Shown: positions 10,379-20,903, counted from the first letter of the stretch. The stretch is DNA of 64,000 bases from an uncultured Anaeroplasmataceae bacterium (GCA_949840955.1 CATKXV010000002.1:186001-250000); one strand, 5' to 3'. A program made the numbers and translations. The notes: generated from the sequence alone by a model not told the origin.

Positions 10379-10552
10379 TTATTCTTGGACAACCTTTACC
10401 ATATGTGCTATAGTAACGATCATACCACGAATTGCTTCATTTTCCTCTTTTGTAACTGTTTGGCCAATCTTTTTTAAACCCAAAGCCTTTGCAGTTGCAA
10501 CCTGATTTGGCTTACGGCCAATTAGACTTTTTACTAAAGTTATTTTATACAT
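10379..10552 (-). CDS. rpmD: 50S ribosomal protein L30
   Basis: The 57-aa product ([20 protein letters not shown], then [11 protein letters not shown]) matches bacterial L30, which sits near helix 38 of 23S rRNA. The gene is in the usual place between rpsE and rplO, 5 nt after the rpsE stop. The SD (AGGG) overlaps the end of rpsE, a sign of coupling. Confidence 0.95.
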   Translation of the reverse strand: MYKITLVKSLIGRKPNQVATAKALGLKKIGQTVTKEENEAIRGMIVTIAHMVKVVQE

Positions 10553-10557
10553 ACTGA

Positions 10558-11073
10558 TTACCCTAGAATTTCAGCAACTGTTTTTCCACGTCTTAAAGCA
10601 ACCTGTTCAACAGTTTCTAAACTCTTTAACCCTTCTATTGTAGCTCTTACTACATTAATAGGTGTAGCTGAACCCAATGATTTTGATAAAATATCATTAA
10701 TTCCGGCCAATTCAACAACGGCACGTACTGGACCACCAGCGATAACTCCAGTACCTTCACTAGCTGGTCTTAGAATAACACGACCTGCTCCATAAATACC
10801 AGTTACCTCATGAGGAATCGTAGTTTTCACAGTAGCAACAGTAATCATATTCTTTTTTGCATTTTCAACGGCCTTTTTAATTGCTTCTGGTACTTCCTGA
10901 GACTTACCTGTACCAAAACCAACACGTCCCTTCTTATCGCCGATTACAACTAATGCAGCGAAACGGAAACGTCTACCGCCTTTAACAACCTTTGTTACAC
11001 GATTGATGGTAACAACACGCTCTTCAAACTCTGGTTGTTCAACTTCCTTACGTTCTTTACGATCTTGACGCAT
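10558..11073 (-). CDS. rpsE: 30S ribosomal protein S5
   Basis: S5 (171 aa) lines the mRNA entry region and affects decoding accuracy. The N-terminal dsRNA-binding-like domain begins with [19 protein letters not shown]; the C-terminal half carries the [20 protein letters not shown] loop. AAGGAGG precedes the ATG by 9 nt. Confidence 0.97.
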   Translation of the reverse strand: MRQDRKERKEVEQPEFEERVVTINRVTKVVKGGRRFRFAALVVIGDKKGRVGFGTGKSQEVPEAIKKAVENAKKNMITVATVKTTIPHEVTGIYGAGRVILRPASEGTGVIAGGPVRAVVELAGINDILSKSLGSATPINVVRATIEGLKSLETVEQVALRRGKTVAEILG

Positions 11074-11088
11074 AAGAATTTATCCTCC

Positions 11089-11448
11089 TTAGAATTTTAA
11101 TCCTGCAGCTCTTGCTGCTTCAGCTAAAGCCTTAACACGACCATGATATAAATATCCACCACGATCGAAAACCACAGCCTCAATCTTTAAATCTAATGCA
11201 CGCTTTGCAATTAAAGCACCAACCTTAGTTGCAGCCTCTACATTTGAACCATTTTTTACCTCTGCTAATTCTTTAGAAGAAGCATAGCACAATGTAATTC
11301 CTTTTGTATCATCGATAACTTGTGCATAAATTTGCTTATTAGAACGGAAAACATTTAATCTAGGCTTTGTAGCAGTTCCAGATAATGTTTGACGAAGACG
11401 TAAGTGTCTTTTTTGACGACTTGCATTTTTAGATACCTTATTAATCAT
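11089..11448 (-). CDS. rplR: 50S ribosomal protein L18
   Basis: L18 (119 aa) helps attach 5S rRNA to the large subunit together with L5. The family signature [20 protein letters not shown] and the C-terminal [20 protein letters not shown] are both present. SD AAAGGAG. It lies between rplF and rpsE as expected for the spc operon. Confidence 0.97.
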   Translation of the reverse strand: MINKVSKNASRQKRHLRLRQTLSGTATKPRLNVFRSNKQIYAQVIDDTKGITLCYASSKELAEVKNGSNVEAATKVGALIAKRALDLKIEAVVFDRGGYLYHGRVKALAEAARAAGLKF

Positions 11449-11465
11449 ACTAATACTCCTTTCTA

Positions 11466-12008
11466 CTACTTCTTAGCAGTTTTTCCTTCCTTACGACGAA
11501 TATGTTCATCAGCATACTTAATACCCTTGCCTTTATATGGCTCTGGCTTACGTACCTCACGAATCTCAGCCGCAAATTGTCCTACGAGTTGCTTATCAAT
11601 ACCAGAAACAATAATCTGTGTATTCTTTGGTAATTCCACCTCTAAGCCCTTTGGAATTTCTAGCTCAACAGGATGAGAATAACCAGCAGAAACAACAACC
11701 TTATTTCCTTGCTTAGCTGCACGATAACCAACACCGTTTATTTCTAATACTTTTTTAAATCCTTCAGATACACCAACCACCATATTATGTAACAAAGCAC
11801 GAGTCGTACCATGCATCATCTTCATGGTTTTTGTATCGTTTGGACGCTTAACTACACATTCGCTACCTTCTGTAGCAATTTCTAGCTCACTATTGAATTG
11901 AAAGCTTAACTCACCCTTAGGGCCTTTAACGTTAACAAAATTGCCTTCAGCAACATTAACGGTAACGCCGGCAGGTAATGTGATAGCCTTATTACCAATA
12001 CGAGACAT
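11466..12008 (-). CDS. rplF: 50S ribosomal protein L6
   Basis: L6 (180 aa) has two repeated domains and sits near the factor-binding site of the 50S subunit. It starts [15 protein letters not shown] and ends with the conserved [15 protein letters not shown] block and a lysine-rich tail. A GGAGGTG SD is present. The length and order are normal. Confidence 0.97.
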   Translation of the reverse strand: MSRIGNKAITLPAGVTVNVAEGNFVNVKGPKGELSFQFNSELEIATEGSECVVKRPNDTKTMKMMHGTTRALLHNMVVGVSEGFKKVLEINGVGYRAAKQGNKVVVSAGYSHPVELEIPKGLEVELPKNTQIIVSGIDKQLVGQFAAEIREVRKPEPYKGKGIKYADEHIRRKEGKTAKK

Positions 12009-12042
12009 TTAAAACACCTCCATATTTTTTAAAATTAATTTT

Positions 12043-12435
12043 TTACCAAACGTAAGCTAATACTTCTCCACCGATTTTTTGCTTACGAGCTTCTTTATCT
12101 GTCATTATACCCTTAGAGGTAGAGATAATTGCAACACCTAATCCGTTTAATACTCTTGGTAAATCTTCAGCTGTAGTATAAACAGGAAGACTTGGTTTTG
12201 AAATTCTCTTTAACCCACGAATAACTCGTTGGTGATCCTCTGTGTATTTTAATGTTACGGTTGTAACACTCTTAACGTCCTTTGAAACCTTGAAATCAAC
12301 AATGTAGCCTTCATTTTTTAAAACATTTAACATAGCCGTTTTTGTTTTAGAAGATGGAAGCACAACCGTTTCATGACGCATTGCATTTGCATTCCTGATG
12401 CGGGTTAGCATATCCGCAATTGGATCTGTCATCAT
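12043..12435 (-). CDS. rpsH: 30S ribosomal protein S8
   Basis: S8 (130 aa) is an early 16S rRNA binder and, in some bacteria, a translational repressor of the spc operon. It reads [16 protein letters not shown] and contains [20 protein letters not shown]. Two ATG codons stand in tandem; the first (12435) is better spaced from the AAGGAGG SD. Confidence 0.97.
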   Translation of the reverse strand: MMTDPIADMLTRIRNANAMRHETVVLPSSKTKTAMLNVLKNEGYIVDFKVSKDVKSVTTVTLKYTEDHQRVIRGLKRISKPSLPVYTTAEDLPRVLNGLGVAIISTSKGIMTDKEARKQKIGGEVLAYVW

Positions 12436-12460
12436 ATGAATTAATCCTCCTTATAATAAA

Positions 12461-12646
12461 TTACCAGCTGGCTTTTTTAACGCCTGGAATTTGTCCTTTG
12501 TATGCTAATTCACGGAAACAAATACGACAAAGCTTAAACTTTCCGATTACGGCGTGTGGGCGACCACAACGCTCGCAACGTGTATATGCACGTGAACTAT
12601 ACTTAGCTTTTCTATGATTTTTAACAACCATTGATGTTTTTGCCAT
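12461..12646 (-). CDS. rpsN: 30S ribosomal protein S14, zinc type
   Basis: This 61-aa S14 carries two CxxC pairs (CERC and CRIC), so it is the zinc-dependent Z form typical of Bacillota and Mollicutes rather than the longer zinc-free form. It sits in the 30S head. No second S14 gene is in the window. Confidence 0.96.
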   Translation of the reverse strand: MAKTSMVVKNHRKAKYSSRAYTRCERCGRPHAVIGKFKLCRICFRELAYKGQIPGVKKASW

Positions 12647-12663
12647 AGTCTATTATATCCTCT

Positions 12664-13203
12664 CTACTTTCTAAAAGGCATACCCATTAATTGTAATAAT
12701 GTACGGCCTTCCTCATCTGTTTTAGCTGTAGTAACGATAACGATATCCATACCACGAACCTTTTTAACCTTATCAAAATTAATTTCTGGGAATATTAATT
12801 GCTCTTTAACTCCTAGAGTATAATTACCACGACCGTCAAAGCTATTTCCATTTACTCCACGGAAATCACGTACACGAGGTAAAGCAATGGATACAAGCTT
12901 ATCTAAGAATTGATACATTCTTTCTCCTCTTAAGGTTACCTTGCAACCAATTGGCATACCCTCACGTAATTTGAAGTTAGCAATAGAATGCTTTGCCTTA
13001 GTAACCACTGGCTTTTGTCCAGAAATTTGGGTTAATTCCTCAACTGCATCATCTAATACCTTAGAATTTGCAACTGCATCACCAACACCCATATTGATAA
13101 CGATTTTCTCAACCTTTGGAATTTGCATAGAAGACTTGTATGAGAATTTTTTTGCTAATTCTGGTTTAACAGAATTTTGGTATTTTTCTTGTAAACGATT
13201 CAC
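12664..13203 (-). CDS. rplE: 50S ribosomal protein L5
   Basis: L5 (179 aa) binds 5S rRNA in the central protuberance. Family blocks are [36 protein letters not shown] and the C-terminal [15 protein letters not shown]. The start codon is GTG (13203), with AGGAGGT 7 nt upstream. Confidence 0.97.
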   Translation of the reverse strand: MNRLQEKYQNSVKPELAKKFSYKSSMQIPKVEKIVINMGVGDAVANSKVLDDAVEELTQISGQKPVVTKAKHSIANFKLREGMPIGCKVTLRGERMYQFLDKLVSIALPRVRDFRGVNGNSFDGRGNYTLGVKEQLIFPEINFDKVKKVRGMDIVIVTTAKTDEEGRTLLQLMGMPFRK

Positions 13204-13216
13204 CCTTAGCTACCTC

Positions 13217-13558
13217 CTACTTAAATTCATAATCAGATTTCTTAGAAACTCTGATTTTCTTTCCATTTTCATCAATTTTGATGCCAACACGTGTAGGCTT
13301 ATTTACCTTTGGATCTAATAGCATAACATTAGATGCATCAATAGGGGCTTCCATTTGAACAATTCCACCATTTTGATTTGCCTGAGTTGGCTTTTGATGC
13401 TTCGTTACCTTGTTTACGCCCTCAACAACCACACGATTGGTTTTTGGATAAACCTTTAATACCTTACCAGTAGTAGGAACTAGGTTACCCTTTTTGTCTT
13501 TTGTAAATCTATCTTTACCAGCAATGACAACTACTGTATCTCCAGTTTTAATTTGCAT
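13217..13558 (-). CDS. rplX: 50S ribosomal protein L24
   Basis: L24 (113 aa) is an assembly initiator of the 50S subunit. It has a KOW-type start ([13 protein letters not shown]) and the region [29 protein letters not shown] precedes the ATG. Its gap to rplN is 15 nt. Confidence 0.97.
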   Translation of the reverse strand: MQIKTGDTVVVIAGKDRFTKDKKGNLVPTTGKVLKVYPKTNRVVVEGVNKVTKHQKPTQANQNGGIVQMEAPIDASNVMLLDPKVNKPTRVGIKIDENGKKIRVSKKSDYEFK

Positions 13559-13573
13559 TTAATGTGCACCTCC

Positions 13574-13942
13574 TTATAGTACTTCGGGTGCTAAAGAAAT
13601 GATTTTCATATAATCCTTATCACGTAATTCTCTAGCAACTGGTCCGAAAATACGAGTTCCACGTGGGGTTTTATCCTCACGAATTATAACAGCTGCATTT
13701 TCATCAAATTTGATATATGAGCCATCTTTTCTTCTTAAGCCAGCCTTTGTACGTACAATAACTGCCTTAACTACATCACCCTTTTTAACAGCGCCATTTG
13801 GAGCTGCTGACTTTACAGAGCAAACTACAATATCACCCACATTTGCGTAACGATGTAATGCTCCACCTAATACCTTAATAATTAATAATTCACGAGCGCC
13901 GCTATTGTCAGCAACCGCTAATCTAGTTTCTTGTTGAACCAT
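13574..13942 (-). CDS. rplN: 50S ribosomal protein L14
   Basis: L14 (122 aa) lies at the subunit interface and contacts 16S rRNA helix 14. [19 protein letters not shown] and the C-terminal [20 protein letters not shown] are diagnostic, and the length is exactly that of most orthologues. Confidence 0.97.
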   Translation of the reverse strand: MVQQETRLAVADNSGARELLIIKVLGGALHRYANVGDIVVCSVKSAAPNGAVKKGDVVKAVIVRTKAGLRRKDGSYIKFDENAAVIIREDKTPRGTRIFGPVARELRDKDYMKIISLAPEVL

Positions 13943-13969
13943 GTTAGTACCTCCTTTCAGGACCCGATA

Positions 13970-14230
13970 TTAAATAGTTTCCTTAGCCTTAACTACCTCA
14001 ACCAATGTATAACATACAGTTTTTGATAGTGGTCTAGTTTCCATGAATTTTACAACATCTCCAACCTTTGCAGTGTTGTTTTCATCATGTACATGAAACT
14101 TATGTGACTTCTTTACACGCTTCTTATAAAGCTTTGCTACACCAAAAGTATCAACATTTACAACGATTGTTTTATTCATTTTATCAGAAACAACTGTTCC
14201 TGTAAAAAATTTACGACTATTACGTTCCAT
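13970..14230 (-). CDS. rpsQ: 30S ribosomal protein S17
   Basis: S17 (86 aa) is an OB-fold primary 16S rRNA binder. It opens [20 protein letters not shown] and has [13 protein letters not shown] and the [10 protein letters not shown] block near the end. An AGGAGG SD precedes the ATG. Confidence 0.97.
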   Translation of the reverse strand: MERNSRKFFTGTVVSDKMNKTIVVNVDTFGVAKLYKKRVKKSHKFHVHDENNTAKVGDVVKFMETRPLSKTVCYTLVEVVKAKETI

Positions 14231-14241
14231 GCTGTATCCTC

Positions 14242-14505
14242 CTATTCTGCTCCATTGCTAGATGCATCTGTAGCCTTCTTAGCACGAGTTCTCTTCTTAG
14301 GAGCTTCCTCCTCAAGATTATAAGAGCCTTCTGTTAAGATTGTTTTCATTCTAGCAATGTCTCTTTTTACTTCACCCATACGAGCAGGCTTTTGTAGATT
14401 ACCTAGAGCAGCTTGAAACTTAAGATTAAATAATTCTTCTTTCAAATCGACAATTTTCTTTTCAATTTGCTTTTTTGTTAATTTACGAATATCTTGTGCC
14501 TTCAT
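14242..14505 (-). CDS. rpmC: 50S ribosomal protein L29, extended
   Basis: L29 sits beside the exit tunnel and helps dock trigger factor and SRP. The core ([20 protein letters not shown] through [15 protein letters not shown]) is typical, but at 87 aa the protein is about 20 residues longer than the usual 60-70. The extra C-terminal tail ([19 protein letters not shown] and on) is charged and probably disordered. The start overlaps the rplP stop by one base (TAATG). Confidence 0.95.
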   Translation of the reverse strand: MKAQDIRKLTKKQIEKKIVDLKEELFNLKFQAALGNLQKPARMGEVKRDIARMKTILTEGSYNLEEEAPKKRTRAKKATDASSNGAE

Positions 14506-14927
14506 TATTGCTCGTCACCTACTTTTTTTACAATTTTAGTTGAACAAGGAAGTTTATGAGATGCCAAACGTAAAGCCTCACGAGCTACATCCTCAGGAAC
14601 TCCTGCAACCTCAAATAAAATTAATCCTTCTTTAACAACAGCTACCCAAGTTTCAGGAGCACCCTTACCAGAACCCATACGTACAGCAAGAGGCTTTTTT
14701 GTCTTAGATAGATGAGGGAATACCTTAATCCATACCTGTCCTTGACGGTTCATATGACGAGTAATAGCAACACGGGCTGCTTCAATCTGATGATTGGTTA
14801 GCCAACAGCCTTCTGTAGCAAGTAGACCAAATTCACCAAATGCGATTTCAGTACCACCCTTAGCCTTTCTACCCTTATAATAAACTCTATGAGGACGACG
14901 ATATTTTACTCTCTTAGGAATTAACAT
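14505..14927 (-). CDS. rplP: 50S ribosomal protein L16
   Basis: L16 (140 aa) helps organise the A-site and peptidyl transferase region. [14 protein letters not shown], the middle block [21 protein letters not shown] and [17 protein letters not shown] are family features. The SD is AGGAGG, and the next gene overlaps by one base. Confidence 0.97.
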   Translation of the reverse strand: MLIPKRVKYRRPHRVYYKGRKAKGGTEIAFGEFGLLATEGCWLTNHQIEAARVAITRHMNRQGQVWIKVFPHLSKTKKPLAVRMGSGKGAPETWVAVVKEGLILFEVAGVPEDVAREALRLASHKLPCSTKIVKKVGDEQ

Positions 14928-14929
14928 AA

Positions 14930-15679
14930 TTATTTACCTCCTTTAGAGCTTTTCTCTTTTGCCTCTTTATTTTGAGGCTTTTTATTTGCTGGTTTCGCAG
15001 GACGAGCAGGTCTTTTTTCATTCAAGCTTCTTGGAGCCATCTCGAAAATTTCACCCTTATATATCCAAACCTTAACACCTAATTTACCATAGGTGGTATG
15101 TGCCTCAGCTACTGCATAATCTACATCTGCACGTAAGGTTTGTAGAGGAACCTGTCCCTCATTATATCCTTCACTACGCGCCATTTCTGCTCCACCTAAG
15201 CGTCCAGAAATTAATGTCTTAGCACCCTTAGCGCCAGCCTTTAAAGCTCTTTGAATTGCAACCTTTTGAACACGACGGAATGAAGCACGTGCCTCAAGCT
15301 GCTCAGCAATTGATTTTGCTACTAATGTTGCATCTAATTCAGGCTTCTTGATTTCTACAACATTTAATATAATTTCTTTCTTTGTCATATAGACTAATTC
15401 TTTAACAACTTTGTTCTTTGTTTCAGCCTCATGACCTATAACAACACCTGGCTTACCAGTGTGTAGTGTAATCTTAACACGATCCTTATTTGTTCCCTTT
15501 AAGCGTTCAATAATAACACGTGAGATTGAAGCCTTTTTATATACTGTATTTAAATATTCACGAATCTTTAAATCTTCAATTAAAAGATCTGCAACATCGT
15601 TTTTACCAGCATACCATGCAGCATCCCAATCACGATTAATACCAACACGTAAACCTGTAGGACTTACCTTTTGACCCAT
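14930..15679 (-). CDS. rpsC: 30S ribosomal protein S3
   Basis: S3 forms part of the mRNA entry helicase. It starts [20 protein letters not shown], has a KH-domain GxxG-like segment ([10 protein letters not shown]) and the C-terminal block [14 protein letters not shown]. At 249 aa it is longer than the usual 205-235 because of a Pro/Lys-rich, probably disordered tail after residue 220. Confidence 0.97.
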   Translation of the reverse strand: MGQKVSPTGLRVGINRDWDAAWYAGKNDVADLLIEDLKIREYLNTVYKKASISRVIIERLKGTNKDRVKITLHTGKPGVVIGHEAETKNKVVKELVYMTKKEIILNVVEIKKPELDATLVAKSIAEQLEARASFRRVQKVAIQRALKAGAKGAKTLISGRLGGAEMARSEGYNEGQVPLQTLRADVDYAVAEAHTTYGKLGVKVWIYKGEIFEMAPRSLNEKRPARPAKPANKKPQNKEAKEKSSKGGK

Positions 15680-15691
15680 GTGACTTCCTCC

Positions 15692-16033
15692 TTACTTGCT
15701 TTCTTTTTCAGCTACGATTATTGTAATATGACAAGTTCTTTTTTGAATAACGTCTCCTCTACCTTTAGCACGAGGTAACATTCTCTTCATACGAACACCA
15801 TCATTAACGTAGGCTGTTTTTACATAAAGATTACTAGAATCCATATTGTAATTGTGCTCTGCATTAGCACATGCAGAATTTAAAACCTTTAATACCACTT
15901 CACAAGCTTGCTTATTCGTTAGCTTTAAGATAGCCTTTGCCTCAGCTACATCCTTATTACGGATTAAATCTACAACTAGACGAGCCTTACGTGGAGTGAT
16001 ACGAATTGTACTAGCAATTGCTTTTGCTTCCAT
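15692..16033 (-). CDS. rplV: 50S ribosomal protein L22
   Basis: L22 (113 aa) extends a beta-hairpin into the exit tunnel, where macrolides act. Visible features are [21 protein letters not shown], the tunnel hairpin [14 protein letters not shown] and the end [19 protein letters not shown]. Confidence 0.97.
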   Translation of the reverse strand: MEAKAIASTIRITPRKARLVVDLIRNKDVAEAKAILKLTNKQACEVVLKVLNSACANAEHNYNMDSSNLYVKTAYVNDGVRMKRMLPRAKGRGDVIQKRTCHITIIVAEKESK

Positions 16034-16053
16034 TATTATCCTTCTCCTTTAGA

Positions 16054-16332
16054 CTATTTCTTTGCTTTCTTATCATCTGCGCCATGTCCGCGGTAAGTTC
16101 TTGTAGGAGCAAATTCACCTAACTTGTGACCTACCATATCCTCTGTAATATATACAGGAACATGTTCACGTCCGTTATAAACTGCAATGGTAAAACCGAT
16201 AAATGCAGGGAATATTGTTGATCTACGAGACCAAGTTTGAATTACTTTTTTCTCATGGTTATCCTTTTGTGCTTCAATCTTCTTCATTAAATGATCGTCG
16301 CAAAAAGGGCCTTTTTTAATTGAACGAGCCAT
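16054..16332 (-). CDS. rpsS: 30S ribosomal protein S19
   Basis: S19 (92 aa) lies in the 30S head near S13. It begins [20 protein letters not shown] and contains [18 protein letters not shown] and [16 protein letters not shown], all conserved. An AAGGAGG SD is present. Confidence 0.97.
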   Translation of the reverse strand: MARSIKKGPFCDDHLMKKIEAQKDNHEKKVIQTWSRRSTIFPAFIGFTIAVYNGREHVPVYITEDMVGHKLGEFAPTRTYRGHGADDKKAKK

Positions 16333-16350
16333 AATAATATTTCCTCCTTA

Positions 16351-17184
16351 TTATTTGTCGTTTCTTCTACGTACGATAAGTTTTGTAGAAGCCTTTTTCT
16401 TATTACGAGTTTTTAAACCAAGTGCTGGCTTACCCCATGGAGTAACAGGTGTAGGTTGGCCGATTGGACACTTACCCTCTCCACCACCATGTGGGTGATC
16501 ATTAGGGTTCATTACAGAACCACGAACCTCAGGACGTAAACCCATATGACGAGCCTTACCTGCTTTACCAATTCTAACCAATTCATGAGATTCATTACCA
16601 ACCTCACCAATTGTAGCCTTACAAGTAGCTAAAATCTTACGAACCTCACCACTTCCAAGACGAACCAATACATAATTTTCTACACGTCCTAATATTTGAG
16701 CAGAAACACCAGCGCTACGAGCAAGCTGTCCACCCTTACCAGGATGTAATTCAATATTATGAATTAGACTACCAACAGGGATTTCATTAATAACTAATGC
16801 ATTACCTGGCTTAATATCAACACCACTACCAGATTGTAATACATCTCCAACCTGCAATCCCTTTGGGGCTAGGATATATCTCTTTTCTCCATCTGCATAA
16901 AATAATAACGCAATGTTTGCACTTCTGTTAGGATCATATTCGATGGTTTTAACCGTTGCAGGAACACCATCCTTATTTCTTTTAAAATCAATAATACGAT
17001 ATTTTTGTTTATTACCGCCGCCTTGATGACGTACTGTAATCTTTCCTGAATTGTTACGTCCACCCTTTTTGTGCTTAGGGGCTAATAAAGACTTTTCAGG
17101 AGCATCTGTTGTGATTTCATCAAAGGTTGATACAGACATATTACGTCTACCATTTGATGTTGGCTTATATTTTCTAACTGCCAT
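16351..17184 (-). CDS. rplB: 50S ribosomal protein L2
   Basis: L2 (277 aa) is needed for subunit joining and peptidyl transfer. The N-terminal OB part has [20 protein letters not shown]; the C-terminal half has the near-universal block [19 protein letters not shown] with the histidine implicated in catalysis. Length and order are standard. Confidence 0.98.
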   Translation of the reverse strand: MAVRKYKPTSNGRRNMSVSTFDEITTDAPEKSLLAPKHKKGGRNNSGKITVRHQGGGNKQKYRIIDFKRNKDGVPATVKTIEYDPNRSANIALLFYADGEKRYILAPKGLQVGDVLQSGSGVDIKPGNALVINEIPVGSLIHNIELHPGKGGQLARSAGVSAQILGRVENYVLVRLGSGEVRKILATCKATIGEVGNESHELVRIGKAGKARHMGLRPEVRGSVMNPNDHPHGGGEGKCPIGQPTPVTPWGKPALGLKTRNKKKASTKLIVRRRNDK

Positions 17185-17203
17185 GTTAATAATTTCCTCC
17201 TAA

Positions 17204-17491
17204 TTAGATTTCGAAGGCGTCAATCTTGTTATCCTTAGCTAATTTACAGATGGCCTTCTTATATGCTGGAGCATATCCTTCATATTTACCAACCTTTTTA
17301 CGCTTAGGTAATACATTGATTGTATTTACGCTTTCAACCTTTACTTTGAATATTTCTTCAACAGCATTCTTAATTTCAATCTTGTTAGCACTCTTAGCTA
17401 CCTTAAAGGTATACTTATTGAATTGCTCCTTTAATGCCATTGTTTTTTCAGTAATGATTGGACCTTGAATAATATCAAATGCTTTTGTCAT
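17204..17491 (-). CDS. rplW: 50S ribosomal protein L23
   Basis: L23 (95 aa) is the main docking site at the tunnel exit for trigger factor and SRP. It has the family start [15 protein letters not shown] and a [11 protein letters not shown] segment. The ATG lies one base after the rplD stop (TAATATG), so coupling is likely. Confidence 0.96.
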   Translation of the reverse strand: MTKAFDIIQGPIITEKTMALKEQFNKYTFKVAKSANKIEIKNAVEEIFKVKVESVNTINVLPKRKKVGKYEGYAPAYKKAICKLAKDNKIDAFEI

Positions 17492-17492
17492 A

Positions 17493-18122
17493 TTACTTCA
17501 ATTCCTCCTCATAGTAAGCTACTGCACCAGCTGTTACTACCATCTTATCATAGCATAAGATTTCATAAACGCTTGCGTTATCTACTGGTGTAAGGAATAC
17601 ACCTGGAATATTTCTAGCAGATAAAATAGCTTGTTCTGTTAATTCTTCACGAGTGCAAACAACCATTGCCTTGCCCTCTACCTTAATATCACTTAAGAAC
17701 TTTAAGAAATTCTTAGTTTTAATTTCTTCAAATTTAATTGCATCAACTGCAACCATTTTTTCCTCTTTTACCTTATAAGATAAAACAGATTTTAAACCCA
17801 ATTGCTTAACTTTTTTATTTAATTTAAAAGCATAGCTTCTTGGTGTTGGACCAAACACAACTCCACCACCACGCCATTGAGGAGCACGGATAGATCCTTG
17901 ACGAGCACGTCCAGTACCCTTTTGTCTCCAAGGCTTACGTCCACCACCGCGAACTTCACTACGACCCTTAGTATCATGAGTTCCCTGACGCATTGCTGCT
18001 CTTTGGCAGTTTACCACATCATAAACAACTTGACGATTAGGTTCAATGCCGAAGATTTCATCGCTTAGCTTTAAATTCTTAATCTTTTCTCCAGCTTGAT
18101 TTAATAATGCTATAGTTGGCAT
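17493..18122 (-). CDS. rplD: 50S ribosomal protein L4
   Basis: L4 (209 aa) sends a long loop into the exit tunnel. That loop is visible as [20 protein letters not shown] and [20 protein letters not shown]. In some bacteria L4 also represses the S10 operon through the leader RNA; whether this one does is not shown by the sequence. SD AAAGGAG. Confidence 0.97.
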   Translation of the reverse strand: MPTIALLNQAGEKIKNLKLSDEIFGIEPNRQVVYDVVNCQRAAMRQGTHDTKGRSEVRGGGRKPWRQKGTGRARQGSIRAPQWRGGGVVFGPTPRSYAFKLNKKVKQLGLKSVLSYKVKEEKMVAVDAIKFEEIKTKNFLKFLSDIKVEGKAMVVCTREELTEQAILSARNIPGVFLTPVDNASVYEILCYDKMVVTAGAVAYYEEELK

Positions 18123-18136
18123 AGTAAATCTCCTTT

Positions 18137-18778
18137 CTAATTCGCTTTTACAGCTGTTTTGATCATCACTAAACCCTTCTTAGGTCCTGGTACGTTACCA
18201 CGAACTAAGATTAAGTCTCTTTCTGTATCTACAGCAGCAATAACTAAATTTTGTAATGTTACGGTTTCATGTCCCATATGACCAGGCATTTTCTTACCCT
18301 TCATATTTCCTTTGATTGGACCCATTGAACCAACGATACGATGACATGCAGATGTACCATGACTCATTCTTAAACGAGAATGATTGTAACGCTTAATCGT
18401 ACCAGCAAATCCTTTACCCTTTGAAGTACCCGTTACGTCCACTACATCACCTGCAGCAAATATATCACACTTAATTTCTTGGCCTACATTGTAAGATAGT
18501 AACTCATTTCCTTGTGCTTCGGAGAAACGGAATTCTCTTATGAAGCGCTTAGGAGCAGTGTTAGCCTTAGCAACGTGGCCCTGTTCAGGTTTATTAGATA
18601 ACTTTTCTCTCTTATCTAAGAATCCAACTTGAACAGCTACATATCCATCATTTTCTACTGTTTTTTGTTGTAGAACAACATTAGCAGTTGCATCAATGAT
18701 AGTCACTGGAACTAAATTTCCAGCTGCATCGAAAATTTGAGTCATGCCCAATTTTCTACCTAAGATTCCCTTAGCCAT
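18137..18778 (-). CDS. rplC: 50S ribosomal protein L3
   Basis: L3 (213 aa) is an early assembly protein whose loops reach the peptidyl transferase centre. [17 protein letters not shown] at the start and [18 protein letters not shown] plus [14 protein letters not shown] are characteristic. SD AGAGG, 14 nt from the rplD start. Confidence 0.97.
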   Translation of the reverse strand: MAKGILGRKLGMTQIFDAAGNLVPVTIIDATANVVLQQKTVENDGYVAVQVGFLDKREKLSNKPEQGHVAKANTAPKRFIREFRFSEAQGNELLSYNVGQEIKCDIFAAGDVVDVTGTSKGKGFAGTIKRYNHSRLRMSHGTSACHRIVGSMGPIKGNMKGKKMPGHMGHETVTLQNLVIAAVDTERDLILVRGNVPGPKKGLVMIKTAVKAN

Positions 18779-18813
18779 TGAAATTTTTCCTCTTTTCTTT
18801 CTTTATTTTTATT

Positions 18814-19119
18814 TTACTTCAATACGATATCAATACCAGAAGGTAAATCAATATGCATTAAAGCATCAATTGTTTGTGGAGTTGGATCCACAATCTCGAT
18901 TAATCTCTTATGAGTTCTACGCTCGAATTGCTCACGAGAATCCTTATTTACGTGAGGAGAACGTAAGATTGTAAAGATTTCCTTTTCTGTTGGAAGAGGT
19001 ACTGGACCATTTACCTTTGAACCAGTCTTCTTTACGCTATCAACAATTTTCTTTGCTGATAAATCTAATAATCTGTGATCATAAGATTTTAAACGAATTC
19101 TAATTTTTGATTTTGCCAT
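18814..19119 (-). CDS. rpsJ: 30S ribosomal protein S10
   Basis: S10 (101 aa) is part of the 30S head and also a NusA/NusB-type antitermination partner. I start it at the ATG at 19119 ([19 protein letters not shown]), 9 nt after AAAGGAG; the frame is open for 25 codons upstream, but those lie in the leader RNA and encode nothing conserved. It is the first gene of the whole ribosomal unit. Confidence 0.97.
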   Translation of the reverse strand: MAKSKIRIRLKSYDHRLLDLSAKKIVDSVKKTGSKVNGPVPLPTEKEIFTILRSPHVNKDSREQFERRTHKRLIEIVDPTPQTIDALMHIDLPSGIDIVLK

Positions 19120-19250
19120 TTTTTTAAACTCCTTTCGCCTATAATCTTTGTATAGACTTGCTCCATGAGAAAACCCAACACATTGCAATGACAACGCTCT
19201 TCAGTGTGTCGGCAACCTCCCACTTCACAGCTAATATGCTTAGTCGATAA
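19120..19250 (-). promoter_or_regulatory. 5' leader of the S10 operon
   Basis: About 130 nt separate the predicted transcription start (near 19251) from rpsJ. The minus strand carries the segment GTGGGAGGTTGCCGACAC and a small palindrome CATTGCAATG, so hairpins are likely. A GTTGCCGACAC-like block before rpsJ looks familiar from other Bacillota, which would suggest a conserved leader, but this is from memory. Confidence 0.5.
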
Positions 19251-19258
19251 GCCTTATT

Positions 19259-19287
19259 ATTATAACGCAAATCCAATAAAATTGCAA
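19259..19287 (-). promoter_or_regulatory. Promoter of the ribosomal supercluster
   Basis: TTGCAA, 17 nt, TATAAT on the minus strand (-10 at 19259-19264, -35 at 19282-19287). The consensus -10 and ideal spacing fit strong constitutive transcription of about 30 genes. Confidence 0.82.
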
Positions 19288-19337
19288 TAGTTAATTTTGT
19301 TTTTAAATTTTTTTTATTTATAGTTGAATTTATAACG

Positions 19338-19360
19338 AAAAGGGTAGGTTTTCCCTACCC
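19338..19360 (-). terminator. Terminator of the LRR gene at 19412
   Basis: Stem GGGTAGG with CCTACCC (19342-19348 with 19354-19360) and a 5-nt loop, followed on the minus strand by TTTT. It separates the LRR gene from the ribosomal promoter. Confidence 0.65.
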
Positions 19361-19411
19361 ACCCTTTTTACTTCTTGCAGTATTTATTTTTCTATTTTTG
19401 ATTCCTTAAAA

Positions 19412-20494
19412 TTATGATTTGCTTGGCAGATCTACATTTTCATAAACAAAATCACATTCATAGAAGGAAGAATCATTAATTTTAGAATACTTAAAATCCA
19501 TCGTTAATCCAGTGACATAAACAAATGAATAAGCTTTAATTTGAGTCGTATTAGGTAATATTAAGCTTTTGCCTCCATAATCACCAAAGAAGGCACCCTT
19601 TGCTATAGTTGTTAAAGAACTAGGAAATTCCTTTGTAGACAAATTACAAGGATAATAATATAAGGTTTCCCTATTTTTATCATATATTGCACCATCTACA
19701 CTTGTATAAAATATATGATTTTCACTTATATTTAATTTTAAAGGTTTCGTACTAGCTCCATAAAAAATATGGAATTTTGTTTTATCTTCAATTGTTAATT
19801 CTTCAACATCTTTATTCAAATAGATAAAAAATTTTCTCATCCCACGCTCCTCTGAAGAAATGGACCAGGAGTCTTTTACATACAAAACACCATTTTCATA
19901 GCGTAGATATTTTTCTTCTGTCTCTATAATCTCGATGCTTTTAAGTGTCGTATTACGAAATGCAGAAATTGTTGGGGCATATGAATCCCCTAATCGAGTA
20001 CGAGATGATATTTTCAAAGCAAATTCCCCACAATTCAAAAAAGCATCATTATATAAATGCGTTGACCCTAGGATGACACTTTTCAAATTTTCACAATTTT
20101 TAAAAGCATTTTTATATATGTCGACAAATATAAGCTGATTTGTATTCACTAAAGAAAAATTTTCAATCGTACTATTTTCAAAGCAACCACTTGATACACT
20201 ATCAAGATGGTAGGCTGTTATGGTAGTGATTTTTTTATTATCTTTAAATGCATTTTCTTCAATTTCTTTTATAGGTAATCCCTTAATAAAATCAAAAGTA
20301 TATTCTGATTTTTTAGCTTTTTTTCCATCTAGAATAACTGCATATCTTCGTGGCACGATTCCATAACGCACACCATCTTTTTCAAAAATTTCTTGATATT
20401 TAAAATGGTCATAAATAAAATACACTATAATGCTTATTGAAAAAACCAATACAACAATTGCTATAATTATCACTTTCTTATTTATCCTGCTCAT
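19412..20494 (-). CDS. Membrane-anchored BspA-like LRR protein
   Basis: The 360-aa protein has a short basic N-terminus and one hydrophobic helix (residues 8-27) with no lipobox, so it is probably anchored in the membrane with the rest outside. From about residue 75 on, repeats of the LRR_5/BspA type appear (NAFKDNKKITTI, NAFKNCENLKSVILG, KGAFFGDYGGKSLILP). Such proteins often bind host or neighbour cells, which is inference here. The SD (AGGAGG, 20526-20531) lies 31 nt before the ATG, with a hairpin in between. It resembles the larger LRR protein at 44285-48504 in repeat type only. Confidence 0.75.
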   Translation of the reverse strand: MSRINKKVIIIAIVVLVFSISIIVYFIYDHFKYQEIFEKDGVRYGIVPRRYAVILDGKKAKKSEYTFDFIKGLPIKEIEENAFKDNKKITTITAYHLDSVSSGCFENSTIENFSLVNTNQLIFVDIYKNAFKNCENLKSVILGSTHLYNDAFLNCGEFALKISSRTRLGDSYAPTISAFRNTTLKSIEIIETEEKYLRYENGVLYVKDSWSISSEERGMRKFFIYLNKDVEELTIEDKTKFHIFYGASTKPLKLNISENHIFYTSVDGAIYDKNRETLYYYPCNLSTKEFPSSLTTIAKGAFFGDYGGKSLILPNTTQIKAYSFVYVTGLTMDFKYSKINDSSFYECDFVYENVDLPSKS

Positions 20495-20501
20495 ATATTC
20501 T

Positions 20502-20531
20502 AATCAATATTTTTAATTGATTTTTCCTCCT
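20502..20531 (-). promoter_or_regulatory. Distant SD with bridging hairpin before the LRR start
   Basis: AGGAGG sits at 20526-20531, too far from the ATG at 20494. Between them is a perfect 7-bp hairpin (20502-20508 with 20516-20522). If it folds, only 3 + 7 = 10 unpaired nt separate SD and start. No closer SD or in-frame upstream start exists. Confidence 0.55.
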
Positions 20532-20903
20532 TTTTTTATAATTGAATTATTTTTTATTTATTTAATTGATAACGTTCCCCATTTCACACAAAAATGATTC
20601 ATCTTATAACTGCTTGATAACAAAAAATTTTTTAAAAAAATAACCAATAGTATGATTATCCAAATCACACACACGAAGAACTTCTATTTCGCTCATATCA
20701 ATGAATACAATAAAGAAGATATAAAAACTGTTTTTTGAGATGACTAAAGATAGTGCATTTCACATAGAATTACTCAAATATTCACTTTTCTATATCCTTT
20801 CAAGTTAATTTCATTATAACTTATTATTGAAAGAAAAACAACCCAATCGTCTCGCTATTCGTTCGACAATATCCGACATTCAGCTTATTTACTAATTTAT
20901 TAA
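20532..20903. other. Gene-free AT-rich stretch
   Basis: Between the LRR gene and the pullulanase terminator I find no open frame, RNA gene or convincing promoter. The LRR gene promoter should lie here on the minus strand, but no -35/-10 pair stands out. Confidence 0.5.

Noticed and set aside
19120-19194. Extended start of S10
   Set aside because: The extra 25 codons lie in the leader RNA; the conserved MAKSKIRI start has its own SD.
20575-20590. GATAACGTT-like operator upstream of the LRR gene at 19412
   Set aside because: It has a CG-centred AACGTT but lacks the flanks of the AAAACGCT sites, and no promoter can be placed next to it.
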